Positions 24,838 to 37,081 of a stretch of DNA of 64,000 bases are shown here, piece after piece (the stretch's first letter is position 1; every line of letters starts with the position of its first letter). The position numbers were made by a program, and so were the translations under genes. This DNA is from Pogona vitticeps (taxonomy: Eukaryota; Chordata; Lepidosauria; Squamata; Agamidae), in the NCBI RefSeq assembly GCF_051106095.1, contig NC_135785.1, positions 181,838,045 through 181,902,044 on the forward strand. Direction: 5' to 3'. The notes beneath the pieces were generated by a model, which saw only the letters and a list, made by a program, of their open reading frames with translations, had not been told where the DNA came from and made no database searches.

Positions 24838-25058
24838 GAATCCTATTGTGTATTTATGCCAGCATAACTCAACCAATGTAAAACTCAGTGGCGAATTGCT
24901 ACAGGCTGAGAATCCACCATGGACATTTGCTGTTGCATGCTGAGTCACATGACTCCGCATATGACAGCAAACATCTGTGCTGACTTCTTAACATGCAGTA
25001 ATTCACCAGTGAGAATTATATTGATAGAGTGCTCTGGCAAGTGTAACTCAGGCCATGA
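24838..25058. repeat. Palindromic element, about 220 bp
   Basis: The two halves are diverged reverse complements meeting near 24950. Left-arm landmarks gccagcataactc, cagtggcgaattgctac and acatttgctgttgcatgc correspond to right-arm atgacagcaaacatctgtgc, gcagtaattcaccagtg and ggcaagtgtaactc. Centre sequence is gagtcacatgactc. It fits a foldback MITE, family unknown. Confidence 0.6.
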
Positions 25059-26078
25059 TCAGACAAGAAAGGAAAACTGGATTAAATTGGTTCGCTTTGC
25101 AGTTTTTTAACCTAGCTTCCACTATCAAAATTACTCTAGCCATCCACATTCTGTTGGAAGAAGGCACATTGCACTTCCTTATCAGTTCAGTTCCTTTGTG
25201 ATCACAGATGCACCTTATTAGTTCCACCCTCTTCTCCGCCTTTTCCTTTTATTATCTGTCCTCTTTGATCAGCTACTGTAGCCGTCAGCCATGCAGGCTT
25301 TAAGTGCATAAGTTGGGAAGAATTAATTCCCGTTTTCCATATGCCAGTGGCAACTTCTGTGTTTCCACAGAAGTATAACATTCATATCCCTGCAGTGTCC
25401 AATTTGTTTTAAATATTTTTTTTCCTGAAGTGACATAACGCTGCATTGATTTAACAGATTGTCATCCTAGTGCTAGCTTTGCCAATTTTATTTACCAGAA
25501 AGCTTTCAGGTCACACAAATGTCACTGAAAAAAAGTTACAAAAGTTTTGTATGATTGACTTTATATCATATGGTTGCAGGAAAATGAGTCAATTTTAACG
25601 ATTTTAACTCAGATCCAAATTGCATGATATTTTGCCATGCAGACAGTCTCTAATAGAGTTCTCATGAGTATGTTTTCCTTTAGCACTTTCACTACATAGG
25701 AGTCAGTGTTACTTAGGAGTAACAACCAAAGTAGAGTATAATGGTGGGGAGGGGACAGAGACAGAAAGAAAGTGGCAGAGATTTGGGCCACCATTATCTT
25801 AAGAAACAACAAAGACCATAAAACAGATCAGTACTGGTTTTGAGAAGGACTCAGTCCTTCATTATTGTTATAGTTCTCCACAACTATGATTACTTGGCTG
25901 GATACATTGACCACAAGCTGCTCAAGTGTTTCAATTTCAGCAACAATGAAAAAATGATTGAAAGCAGGTTGAGCCAGGCCAGCCTCTGAGAGTGGCATGC
26001 TCATTAAAGAATAATCATGCCATCAGTGCAGAATTAAGCCCAAATCAGGAACTGTCATGCCATCTAATTAATCTTTCA
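25059..26078. other. Unassigned non-coding DNA
   Basis: No recognisable gene or element. Confidence 0.45.
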
Positions 26079-26147
26079 ATGATAATTCATCTTCCTCAGG
26101 CTGCGCACCAACTTGTTGTGCACAGCCTGAGGAAGATGAATTATCAT
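26079..26147. repeat. Perfect 25-bp hairpin
   Basis: Arms 26079-26103 and 26123-26147 are exact reverse complements over 25 bp (core catcttcctcaggctg). The 19-base loop is itself partly self-complementary (gcaccaac and ttgttgtgc). Confidence 0.85.
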
Positions 26148-29100
26148 CTAAAGCTCCCTTTCTCATTTTTTTTCTTAATGGTCTAATAAAGGTACCAACT
26201 GTTTCTGCATTTGTATTGTTTTGAAGGCCATGTGATCTTGTCCTGATTTTTTTCTAAACCATCTAACTGCAAGGACATAGTAAAAAGGGTTTCATAGCTT
26301 GGAAAGACAAGGAAGGTCATCAATATACAGGCTCTTCTAAATCTGCAGTGCTGAGACAACTGTGTACAGAGCTATGAGTTCCCTGAAAGAAAGATGGTAA
26401 GAACTGCATGAGAATGTAATTCATGTTAAAAGAGTTACAGGAGCACTGATTTGTGGTTTGTCTTTGAGCAGTGAATTCTACACAGCTTGCACTTTTCTGT
26501 ACAGAGGGCTTTACACTGGCAAACTATTCCTGGGATTAGTGTTAATCCCATGCACATGTGAACTGCTTTGAGGAGAGACTTATACATCAGTAGATTCCCC
26601 ATATGGATTCCTTACAATTGAGTATGGGGATTGGGAAGTACGCCTCCTTTAATGGAAGAGCAGGAGTGAGCAACCAGAAATCTTTTAGGAGTGAAGGGGG
26701 GTGGCCAGAAAGAGAGAGAAGACAAGAACAAAATTGGAAAGCTAAATATGGTTGAGTACTCATCTTGTACTAAAGCATGATAATGTGTGATTACCAAATG
26801 TGTGGTAGCTCGTATAGAGGAAACAGAGGGACAAAAGAAAATAAAACTAAGAGCATATGGAAGAAAATTAATAGCAACTGTCGGTACCTGTGAACTGGAA
26901 GTTAAACAGGAAAACAAGGTTCAAAATTGTTTTGTTTGTTATTGTATCTGATAATGAGCCATTTATATTTGAACTGAAAACACGTGAAGCACTGGATTTA
27001 ATCAAAAGAAGGTATTCCATGGAAGAGCAAACATGTGGCAACCCAGAGGATCATTTTACTGATGTTTTTGATGGAACAAGTTAACTCTATGTGGAGGGAA
27101 AGCCTACATTATCTGTCCACTAATGTAACAGATGTAGCCGGTGGAAGGCATATAGTTCTTGGAATGAATTCTCCCTCTACCTCTACCCACTTCATCTGCC
27201 CCAAAAGTCTGGGCCAAAGGTTTCTAAGACCCGCCGCCCCTCCAAACAGATTTAAGAAAAGAAGAAGAGGAAGCGTTCATGCTGTATTGGATTTCAACTA
27301 TAGAATGCAATACAGAAATATCTATATCAAATTGACCAGCCATACCTGCCAGCACAAATATTCAGCCAACATTGAAAAAACCAAAAATGGAATACAGTAT
27401 AGAGGTGTTATTGAAGTTTTGCAGAACCTACAGGCCAAAACCCTGTAGCTTAGCGTAATAAATTGCACAAGAGTACACATATTAAATGAATAGGGATTTT
27501 GTAAGCCAACCTCTCTGTAAGTTCCATTGATTCAAATGGGCCTTCTTTAACTGTGATTTACTATGCCCAAATAAATAGTACTTCCAGTAATACTTTGTTC
27601 ACTAGCTTTCTGTACCTGATTCTGGGAACCCAAGACATGATAGGATGTTTTTCAGGCTGCTACTCCCCTAACAGGTGAGGTATCCCTCTTTGAACTGGGA
27701 AAGATGATATCTGAGAAGGTGGTGATGAACCCAAAATGAATGGCCCTGGGAGGCTTTAACATTAATGTACAGGTTACAATATCTCAAATGACTTGGGACT
27801 TTATGGTCTCCATAACAATCATGGGCCTATCTCACATTAAATAAGGCCCAACACAGCAGCTGGACAAAGCCTGGATCTGGAATGTGAAGAATGATTTGTG
27901 CTCAGGTGGAGGGCGCTGAGGATGGGAATTTGGAACTCCTGCTCTCAGAATGAATCTGAGAGATAGGGGACCCTACTTTTCTCTCCCTGCAGCTAGACTT
28001 CCCTGTGAGATTTTCTTGTCTCCTTTGAGAATTTTCATGGCTCAGGATTATTACAATTCCTGCAAAGGATGGCAACTTTCCTGTGGAGGATTCAGCTAGA
28101 TCTCAGAGCCTCATCCTTCCACAGTTCATTTATGGATGGATGGCTGTGGCAGGGCACTATATTCATTATTCTAAAAAGTAACTTTCCAACTTCTGTTTTA
28201 CAGGCTTATAAAAATCAAGTAGTGAAGTACCTGGTAAGCCACAATACATAGTTGGTGGGTCACAAGTTGTGCAGAGCTGTCTGACACCATCTAGAACAGA
28301 CAAGCAGACTGTTGGAAACCATTAAAAGCCCAAGGACCTCCAGGCGGATAAGCGGAGTTTTACAGGAACTGTGAATCAAGGTGTAAATAATAGAAAATCT
28401 CATGGAGTTATTTTGCCAGAGGTACAAAGTCCACTGAAGAAATGTTAAATATAATCTGTCTCTGAAGGCAAAGTAGGTACCTGCGATGCAAAAGACAATG
28501 TACCAAGATGCCACTTGAGCAAGATATTTTGCCCTTGGAAAAATTCATATGACTTTCGTGAAAATAAATCTGTTTTGACTTCTCTTTCCACTGTTTAAAA
28601 ACTGTTAATACACTGAAGCTGACATGCTTCCTAATAAGGGCATAGCTGAGAACCCATGTTCTGAACTGAAGGACCCTATAGCAAGGATGTTCTGGATGCC
28701 AGTCAGAAAAAAATCAACTAATTTAATAGATTCGGTCTAATTATAGATTATTTTTCCCCCTAATCAAATCAAGCCCTTCAGCAAGTCATACCTCATGGTT
28801 TTGCTTACACATTCAGAATATGAAAAAGAGGCATTCACATAACTATAGGAAAGATATACTAATAAGGAAAAAAATTACAAGAAAGTCACTCACATCTGCC
28901 CACAATGGAAAACACAAGCTGTGTAGTTTGCTGATGCAGAGATCCTCTTCAAGGCCATTCTGTTTTACAGGGGCACCTTTGCTTCCATGGAGCCTTCTGT
29001 TCATGAGGAAGACCTGAAACATCTAGAATCTGCATCCAGACATTGCTTCCTCAGTATCTAGTCACGTTACCAAGGAAACCTCAAGAAAATAGGTCCTTGT

Positions 29101-29339
29101 ACCAAAGATTTTCCTTTTTGCTATGGATTCTTGACTCAAGCCCCTTAGATGTCTTCCTTAATTTTAAGATCTCAGGCAAAGTGTGGGAAACTTTCACAGA
29201 GTCAAAGAAACACTTCTTAGGAATCATGGATTATAGCTACACTAATCTCAGGAAGACCATGCTAGCTCCATCCAGCACAATGTCAAATTCTGTGTGCAAC
29301 CTTGAGCACTACTATTTAACAAGCTAAAATGTGTCCATC
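26148..29339. other. Unassigned non-coding DNA
   Basis: No gene or known element recognised over about 3.2 kb. A 137-codon plus-strand frame at 27035-27448 includes a basic stretch (FKKRRRGS) but has no domain, no neighbouring exon and no conserved motif that I can name. Confidence 0.4.
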
Positions 29340-29530
29340 GGGGTGGCCAAGATAGTAAAGGGCCTGGAAAGGAAACAGGGCTCTATGACAACAGTTAAGG
29401 AAATTGAGTGGTTAAACTGGGGAACAGAAGATTGAGAGTTCACATGGTAGCCATCTTGCAATATCTGAAGGGCTGCTGCACAGAAGACAGAGCAAGCTTA
29501 TTTGATACCGCTCCAGACGATAGGTAGGGA
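29340..29530 (+). mobile_element. CR1-type LINE fragment, end of ORF2
   Basis: The plus strand reads as a decayed version of the CR1 ORF2 terminus: the DNA aagggcctggaaaggaaac, gagagttcacatggtagcc and atatctgaagggctgctgca align to the segment that encodes [34 protein letters not shown]. Frame is lost at several points. Confidence 0.65.
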
Positions 29531-30266
29531 TACACATGGTGAAAAATTATGTGCTTGTTTCATTTCAGATTCTTTCACAAGTGCCTGCTTTATTTTTCTT
29601 TTATTTGCAGGTTTCCATGTGTCTGTCATTTTGTTTAACACAAAACGGAAAGTCTCTTTCAGGTTATTTCAGCTCACTTTTTTTCATTTGTATTTCTAGC
29701 ACTCCAAAAGCCCTACAAAGCCCTTTAAAACTATCCAATGCCTGTATAGGCCACTGATTTACACTCATCTATCAAAAAGTTTCCATCCTCATTTTTGAGA
29801 TCTGTTCTGGGTACCCTGAAATATGTATGGGGGCCAGGGGCAGATCTACTATGAAATTAATGAAGTTTCAGGGCCCTTAATTCTAGAGGGGCCCCAGCAG
29901 TCCACGTTTTAAAAAAACAAATATATATATTTTAAAGTGGTGATCTGTTGTGGAACAATCCCATTGAAGAAGATAGCTGTGTTTACCAAGACCTTGTTGC
30001 TGGTTGTGAAGGGGTCCCCATAACAGTTCAAGCTTCAGGGCCCCAAAAATGATTGGGGCCAGTCCGTAACATGGAGATGGTTTTATGCTCATAAATCAGT
30101 TTGGCCTGGAGCTGGACCTTACATTTTCGAGGTAGTTATTCCATAATGAAACTGTTTTGGTTCAAAAGATTTCATTGCTTGCCTTGATTAGCAGAACTTT
30201 ATAGATCTAACAGCTTGGGAACCAAATCCATAATAAAGCAGAGGATCTTTGATATTGACAGGCAGA
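29531..30266. other. Unassigned DNA with a ggggcc-rich stretch
   Basis: From 29830 to 30065, paired blocks such as cagggcccttaattctag and cttcagggccccaaaaatga look like parts of an old interspersed element, but I could not assign a family or firm ends. Confidence 0.35.
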
Positions 30267-30268
30267 AT

Positions 30269-30351
<83 letters not shown>

Positions 30352-30440
30352 TATGCCACCTATCTAGACATAGTCTACTCTGGGCGGCTCACAACATACA
30401 GGATAAAAACAATTTAAAATATACACAGTTTTACATAAAT
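30267..30440 (-). mobile_element. LINE 3' end with (TTTA)n run
   Basis: A TTTA array of about 86 bp (30267-30352) is followed by tatgccacctatctagacat and gggcggctcacaacatacag. On the minus strand this is a LINE 3' terminus running into an expanded AAAT tail. Confidence 0.65.
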
Positions 30441-32620
30441 AAAAACAAAGTGATATAAAATATAAATCGTAGAATGAATCATGTATCCATGATTTGGGAG
30501 AGGCAGGTAAGAGACGGTTAATATTCTAAGGCAATACCTGCAAACTAAAGCGATTGCTGTCATTAGAAGACCCTGATTTACTCTCTGCTAAAAACTGACA
30601 GTCCTCAAACGACTGTATCTGGTCCAGAACTCACTAGGGCGCTTCTTAGAAAGGAATCCACTCACTTTTCATGGGAACTCCATTAGGTATAGATCAATTT
30701 AAATCACTTAGAATTCTTATTCATTTTTATTTTTGAAACAATAGGTCACCGATTTTGGAAAGGGAAAGTGCTGAAAGCAAAAACAGGTTGCAAAAAATGT
30801 TTCTACTGCCGCTTATGAAGCCCCTGGTATAATAACTGAATATCCAACAAAGCGAGAAAGGAAGCTTTTGAAATGATAAGTGGAAAGTAAATGACAACCT
30901 CATGATCTGCTCAGAAAAGAGTTCTTATTCAAACACAATTTAACCACAATCAACTGTCTGACAATCAATCAACCTATCTCAATATGGCGCGTGCGTGGGG
31001 GGGGGGAAGGCTCGTTAATAGCAGGTAGTGTTAAGAAAGCCATTTTGCCATTTCTGTTTTCAGAAAATGTAAGGTACTTTGGGTCTCGTGCCTTCCCGTT
31101 TGTTCATTGAACTGAACGGACGGGAAGGCACAATTTGCTAGCTGTACCCAATAAATCCTGCTCTCCTAAAGTATTAGTATCAAGTATATTTTATAGCAGC
31201 AAATGTGTTTCATATTTAACCAAACTGACAGTTCCTAAGTACAGGAGAACTTTTTTTTCCCTTAGTAAAGGTCTATACTATGTCCTCAATGCTTATGGAA
31301 GGCCGCTTCCAAGGTGTGTCTTGTGACCAAAGATTACAGTATATCTATGCAGTAGTGGAGTTGTAGAGTTCATAGCACACATGCTTCTGTATTGTCACTT
31401 TTACAAAGGTGCAAGAAATTGAATACCGCACCTGATTCTGGTACAGTAGATAAGAAATATGTCTAAAGGGGAATAGCCCTTCAGTTGTTGACCTTGCAAA
31501 ATGTTTAAATAATATATTGGACCCAAAATGCTCAATAGAGATTCAGCCTATGCAGTATTTGATTATGTAACGACTCAGCAGCCAGCCGGCCACTTGAGCA
31601 TTAGCTATCTGGCTAGCAAACAGAAAAGCAACCAACATCAACACAAAACAGCCGCCGCTACACCCTCAAAAATCCCACCAAAATATACAGACTAGAACAG
31701 AATAAATACACAATTAAATTAACCAAATAATTTTTAAAAAATCAAACAAGCAGGGAAAGCACTGTCCCCTCGACACGCAAAATGCACGCGCAGAAACACA
31801 AACACAAAGCTCCCTCCCAAAACCCACAAAAAACAAGCAAGCAAAAGCAACAATTGCAGTCAAAACCCCTCCAACCAAAGCTGCTAGAATACGGGGAGAT
31901 TTCTTGGCATTCCTAGATATGTCCCTGCACAATATCACAGGTTATAGGTGGGAATAGGGTTTGAACAATCCCTAGAATGAAGGACACAGATATAGTTTAA
32001 CAGCACCAGCAGCAGCAATTGTTTCCTTTCTTCTAGGCCCATAAGGCTAGGTATCTGGAAGGTTTCTTACATTACTCCAAGATAGGAGTGAATAATATGC
32101 AAAATGCACAGTGTCTCCTCCTAATTCCATAATATCTTAAATCTGTTCTCTTTAATTATGGCCATATTTTGTTCCCTGAAGCTTCTAGCTGCTTGTGGAA
32201 ATTTGTGAGACTTTTTCCTCTGCCACAGTGCTTTGTTAGAAGAAATGGCAGCATGGAAGGAAACTTTTGTCATGTAGCCAGGAGACTTAGTATGATATGA
32301 AAAGGGATAAAAGCATATGCATTTATCCTAAAGGAGAATCACAGCATAATACAACACCCGTTTTCCAGATGTGACTGAATAAGGAAGGAACTGGAATCTT
32401 CAGAAACACACCATTTTAAGGCAAACAAAAACAATGCTGCTATTTGTGAGAGTTCTTGTAAGAAAAATCTGTGCTCCGTGCAACAACATACTAGCATGCA
32501 GAACATCTGGAAATCATCAAGAATAAAACAATCCCTGCAACCTTCTTCCCAGTACTGGAGGAAAGTGGTTGGGTGGAGAAAGTAAGGATGTACATGGATT
32601 GGCATGGTTAATGTAAATTA
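30441..32620. other. Unassigned non-coding DNA
   Basis: No gene recognised. It holds the hairpin at 31088-31131. The A-rich 31560-31930 stretch on the plus strand looks like decayed repeat sequence but matches nothing I can name. Confidence 0.4.
31088..31131. repeat. Hairpin with about 19-bp arms
   Basis: Left arm gtgccttcccgtttgttca and right arm tgaacggacgggaaggcac are reverse complements with two mismatches around a six-base loop (ttgaac). The outer 12 bp pair perfectly. Confidence 0.75.
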
Positions 32621-35365
32621 ACCTCTTCATGGATTGCTGCCTTGTCGTGGCGAAGGGGCTTGAGTAACTCAGAGAAACTATGGGCTATGCCGTGCAGGGA
32701 CACCCAAGACGGACAGGACATAGTGGAGAGTTCTGACTAAATGCAATCCACCTGGAGTAGGAAATGGCAAGCCACTCCAGTATCTTTGCCAAGAACGCCC
32801 CATGATCAGAAACAAAAGGCTAAAAGATATGACGCTGGAAGATGGGCCCCTCAGGTCGGAAGGCGTCCAACATGCTACTGAGGAAGAGCGGAGGACAAGT
32901 ACAAGTAGCTCCAGAGCTAATGAAGTGGTTGGGCCAAAGCCGAAAGGACGCTCAGCTGTGGACGTGCCTGGAAGTGAAAGGAAAATCCAATGCTGCAAAG
33001 AAAAATACTGCATAGGAACCTGGAATGTAAGATCTATGAACATTGGGAAGCTGGAGGTGGTCAAACAGGAGATGGCAAGAATAAACATCGACATCCTGGG
33101 CATCAGTGAACTAAAATGGACAGGAATGGTAGAATTCAGCTCAGATGATTATCATATCTACTATTGTGGACAAGAATCCCGTAGAAGGAATGGAGTAGCC
33201 CTCATAGTCAACAAAAGAGTGGGAAAAGCTGTAATGGGATACAATCTCAAAAATGATAGAATGGTGTCAATACGAATCCAAGGCAGACCATTCAACATCA
33301 CAATAATCCAAGTTTATGCACCAACCAGCATTGCTGAGGAGACTGAAATTGAACAATTCTATGAAGATTTACAACACCTTCTAGAACTGACACCAAAGAA
33401 AGATGTTCTTCTCATTCTAGGGGACTGGAATGCTAAAGTAGGGAGCCAAGAGATAAAAGGAACAACAGGGAAGTTTGGCCTTGGAGTTCAGAACGAAGCA
33501 GGACAAAGGCTAATAGAGTTTTGTCAAGAGAATAAGCTGGTCATCACAAACACTCTTTTCCAACAACACAAGAGGCGACTCTACACATAGACATCATCAG
33601 ATGTGCAATACCGAAATCAGATTGATTATATTCTCTGCAGCCAAAGATGGAGAAGCTCTATACAGTCAGCAAAAACAAGACCTGGAGCTGACTGCGGTTC
33701 TGATCATCAGCTTCTCATAGCAAAATTCAAGCTTAGACTGAAGAGATTAGGAAAAACCACTGGGCCACTCAGGTATAATCTAAACCAAATCCCTTATGAA
33801 TACACAGTGGAAGTAAAGAACAGATTTAAGGAACTAGATTTGGTGGACAGAGCGCCTGAAGAACTTTGGATAGAGGCTCGTAACATTGTCCAGGAGGCAG
33901 CAACGAAAACCATCCCAAAGAAAAGGAAATGCAAGAAAGCAAAGTGGCTGTCCAACGAGGCCTTAGAAATAGCAGAGAGGAGAAGGGAAGCAAAATGCAA
34001 GGGAGATAGGGAAAGTTACAGAAACTTGAATTCAGACTTCCAAAGAATAGCAAGGAGAGACAAGAGGGCCTTCTTAAATGAACAATGCAAAGAAATAGAG
34101 GAAGATAACAGAAAAGGAAAGACCAGAGATCTGTTCAGGAAAATTGGACATATTAGAGGAACATTTTGCGCAAAGATGAACATGATAAAAGACAAAAATG
34201 GGAGGGACCTAACAGAAGCAGAAGACGTCAAGAAGAGGTGGCAAGAATACACAGAGGAATTATATCAGAAAGATTTGGATATCCCGGACAGCCCAGACAA
34301 TGTAGTTGCTGACCTTGAGCCTGACATCCTGGAGAGCGAAGTCAAGTGGGCCTTAGAAAGCCTGGCTAACAACAAGGCCAGTGGAGGTGATGGCATTCCA
34401 GTTGAACTATTTAAAATCTTGAAAGATGATGCTGTTAAGGTGCTACATTCAATATGCCAGGAAGTTTGGAAAACTCAACAGTGGCCAGAGGATTGGAAAA
34501 GATCAGTCTACATCCCAATCCCAAAGAAAGGCAGTGCCAAAGAATGCTCCAACTACCGTACAATTGCACTCATTTCGCACGCTAGCAAGGTTATGCTCAA
34601 AATCCTACAAGGTAGGCTTCAGCAGTATGTGGACCGAGAACTCCCAGAAGTACAAGCTGGATTCCGAAGAGGCAGAGGAACTCGAGACCAAATTGCTAAC
34701 TTGCGCTGGATTATGGAGAAAGCCAGAGAGTTCCAGAAAAATATCTACTTCTGCTTCATTGACTATGCAAAAGCCTTTGACTGTGTGGACCACAGCAAAC
34801 TATGGCAAGTCCTTAAAGAAATGGGAGTGCCTGACCACTTTATCTGTCTCCTGAGAAACCTATATGTGGGACAGGAAGCAACAGTTAGAACTGGTCATGG
34901 AACAACTGAGTGGTTCAAAATTGGGAAAGGAGTACGGCAAGGCTGTATATTGTCCCCCAGCTTATTTAACTTATATGCAGAATACATCATGCGGAAGGCT
35001 GGACTGGAAGAAACCCAAGCCGGAATTAAGATTGCCGGAAGAAATATCAACAACCTCCGATATGCAGATGATACCACTCTGATGGCAGAAAGTGAGGAGG
35101 AATTAAAGAACCTTGTAATGAGAGTGAAAGAGGAGAGTGCAAAAAACGGTCTGAAACTCAACATCAAAAAAACTAAGATCATGGCCACTGGTCCCATCAC
35201 CTCCTGGGAAATAGAAGGGGAAGATATGGAGGCAGTGTCAAATTTTATCTTCCTGGGCTCCATGATCACTGCAGATGGAGACAGCAGCCCTGAAATTAAA
35301 AGGCGCCTTCTTCTTGGGAGGAAAGCGATGACAAATCTGGACAGCATCTTGAAAAGCACAAACAG
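32621..35365 (+). mobile_element. Bov-B (RTE-clade) LINE, 5'-complete, 3'-truncated
   Basis: The copy starts with the Bov-B 5' region (cctcttcatggattgctgcc, ttgtcgtggcgaaggggctt) and runs about 2.74 kb through endonuclease and reverse transcriptase. It stops after the codons for LDSILKS at about 35365, where unrelated sequence begins. The normal C-terminal tail and 3' terminus seen at 20214-20625 and 48886-49255 are missing here. LINE copies usually lose the 5' end, so this pattern suggests a later deletion or rearrangement rather than incomplete reverse transcription. Low decay points to a fairly recent insertion. Confidence 0.93.
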
Positions 35366-35381
35366 AGAATTTATATCCTGA
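32802..35381 (+). pseudogene. Bov-B endonuclease/reverse-transcriptase ORF, one internal stop
   Basis: In the intact family this protein nicks target DNA and copies LINE RNA at the nick. From the first in-frame ATG, the apurinic-like endonuclease starts near residue 70 (CIGTWNVRSM), with catalytic Glu in ISELKWTG (about residue 103) and GDWNAKVG at 207-214. The SDH catalytic motif lies at 33699-33707. The reverse transcriptase shows FIDYAKAFD at 34755-34781 and the YADD active site at 35061-35072. One in-frame TAG at 33588-33590 sits where family members have TGG (RRLYTW). The same frame resumes and remains open to 35381, so the copy is otherwise uninterrupted until the 3' truncation. The last residues (after LDSILKS) are not Bov-B. 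Similar frames are often annotated as craniofacial-development-protein-2-like, because the ruminant CFDP2 gene captured this endonuclease. Confidence 0.92.
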
Positions 35382-35689
35382 GAAATACTTTAGAAAGATA
35401 AGCTTATTTTATGGATAAGAAAAGGCTCCAAAGAAGACAGAAGATGCTTTCTCTGCAAAAGAGACCCAGTGGTACTGTTGACCTAAATAAATTATTCTGG
35501 ATGATGATGGCCAGCCAAGATGATTCAAACTTTAAAACTCTGGAGGCATCCAGAGAAAACCTGGCAGCATGAAATCAAATGAAAAGGAAACTTCTCATAA
35601 ATAAGTGTAATGCTAAATTGTAAGATATTGCAGGGGTAGGGAAGAGACAAAAATTATGTTGCTCTGTGAGATTATGTAATTAGTGTTCC
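35366..35689. other. Unassigned DNA after the Bov-B break
   Basis: No recognised element lies between the Bov-B break and the next CR1 fragment. Confidence 0.4.
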
Positions 35690-35865
35690 AGTCCAGGTAA
35701 ACAGATTTTAAATGCACAGTTACAAGATGGTGGATACTTGGCTTAGTAATACTACAACCAAGAGGGATCTTGGAATTATTATAGGACAAAAACTAAATAT
35801 GAGCCAACAGCACACTGTGGCAGCAAAAAAGGCAAATACAGTTTTAGGATACAGGTATATGCAAT
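35690..35865 (+). mobile_element. CR1 LINE fragment, ORF2 internal
   Basis: The plus strand translates to MVDTWLSNTTTKRDLGIII, then GQKLNMSQQHTVAAKKANTV, then LGY, which is the CR1 ORF2 segment just upstream of the final domain. The same segment is seen in the copy at 5895-6815. Both ends are truncated. Confidence 0.82.
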
Positions 35866-36649
35866 GAATCATAACATAGTTCTAATCCTTCCTCTTTCTT
35901 TTGTCACCATTCTTTGAATATATCAATGTAGTAAAAAATTCTGAAAACATCTATTGGCAGCACCCAGTTAAAACATGTGCTAGTTTTTGCCAATGGATCA
36001 GAAATCAGAATCAAAAATTAATTAGGAAAATCTACATTCCTAATTCTATTTTTACAATATCAGAAATTCTATTTTTACAATATCAATACTGTGCACTATG
36101 TAGAGTGCATTTCCCAGAACAGGTTGCTGTTTCATCCCTCTCGCTACATAAGTGGGATACCCTGGACTGATGAAAGATTCAGTTTAGACGTGTCAGATGA
36201 TGAGTCACTGGCTTCCTTCTATATGTAATTGTGTTCTTTTGTGATAAAGCCAAGGGAAAGATCTGATGACACATCATGGAGAAAGGGCAGGATCAGAGCC
36301 CCGAGGAAGTTGGGAAAGCCTGTATGCACCACATATTTGTAGCAGGCTTTAAATTCTCAGATGTGTTATGATGGACTTGCATACTTTTGCAATAAAAAAA
36401 GTTTTTAAAGACTACAAACTATGTATTCCCTTTTCATTCCACTTTCTTCTAAGGCTTGGCTTCCTGTCCAAAGTGACTTGCAGCCGAACCAGAAGTAGTT
36501 AGAAAATTAAAATGCAATTTAACATACAGTGTGGCATTTGTAAAACCATTCACTTAAAAGGGTTTGACACACTTTATAGCACATCAGAAAAGAGTTTTAA
36601 AAAGTGCAGCATTCCTTCATTAGAAGTTCCATTTCAGGCAGTATATCCA
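35866..36649. other. Unassigned DNA with a short tandem duplication
   Basis: The 20-bp unit attctatttttacaatatca occurs at 36043-36062 and 36066-36085. Otherwise nothing recognisable. Confidence 0.45.
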
Positions 36650-37081
36650 GTTGTCAAAAGATCTGCCTGAGATGGTGGCAGGACCAAGAGAAAAGTTTCT
36701 CTTGAAGATTGTAGAACATGGGGAAGCTCCTGTGGGAAGATGTGGTCCTTTCAATAGCCTGGACCTGTTATACAGGGCTTGAGATGTCACAACTAGCACT
36801 TGGAACAGGAAATATGCCAGCTAGTGGAGCTGTTGGGCTCCCTGTAATCGGTCCTGGTGGACCAACTGATATCCCTGCAATCTTTTCAAAGGCAGCGCAA
36901 TGTACAGCATGATATAATAATTCAAGCAGAGCGTAAGTGAGGCATATATCTCCATGGCAGATCAGACATCTCCAGGAATGGGCACAGCTGGGATACTAGG
37001 TTTAGCTATGGAAAGGTATTCCCAGCCATGGCTGAAGGTCCTGATCCAACTTTTGATTGATCAAGAGCACATCTGTCTCCT
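36650..37081 (-). mobile_element. Old L2/CR1-group LINE fragment
   Basis: The segment aatgtacagcatgatataat and cagacatctccaggaatggg aligns with the second fragment (37569-37680: cattgcagcaatccaaatgg, cagacatttccaggaatggg). On the minus strand it comes from the SRLDYCNALYLGLPLKTVR-type region of a LINE ORF. Heavily decayed, and its right part ends at the Sauria SINE. Confidence 0.5.

Noticed and set aside
27035-27448. 137-codon plus-strand frame as a host exon
   Set aside because: No domain, no convincing splice sites and an overlapping frame of similar quality; chance cannot be excluded.
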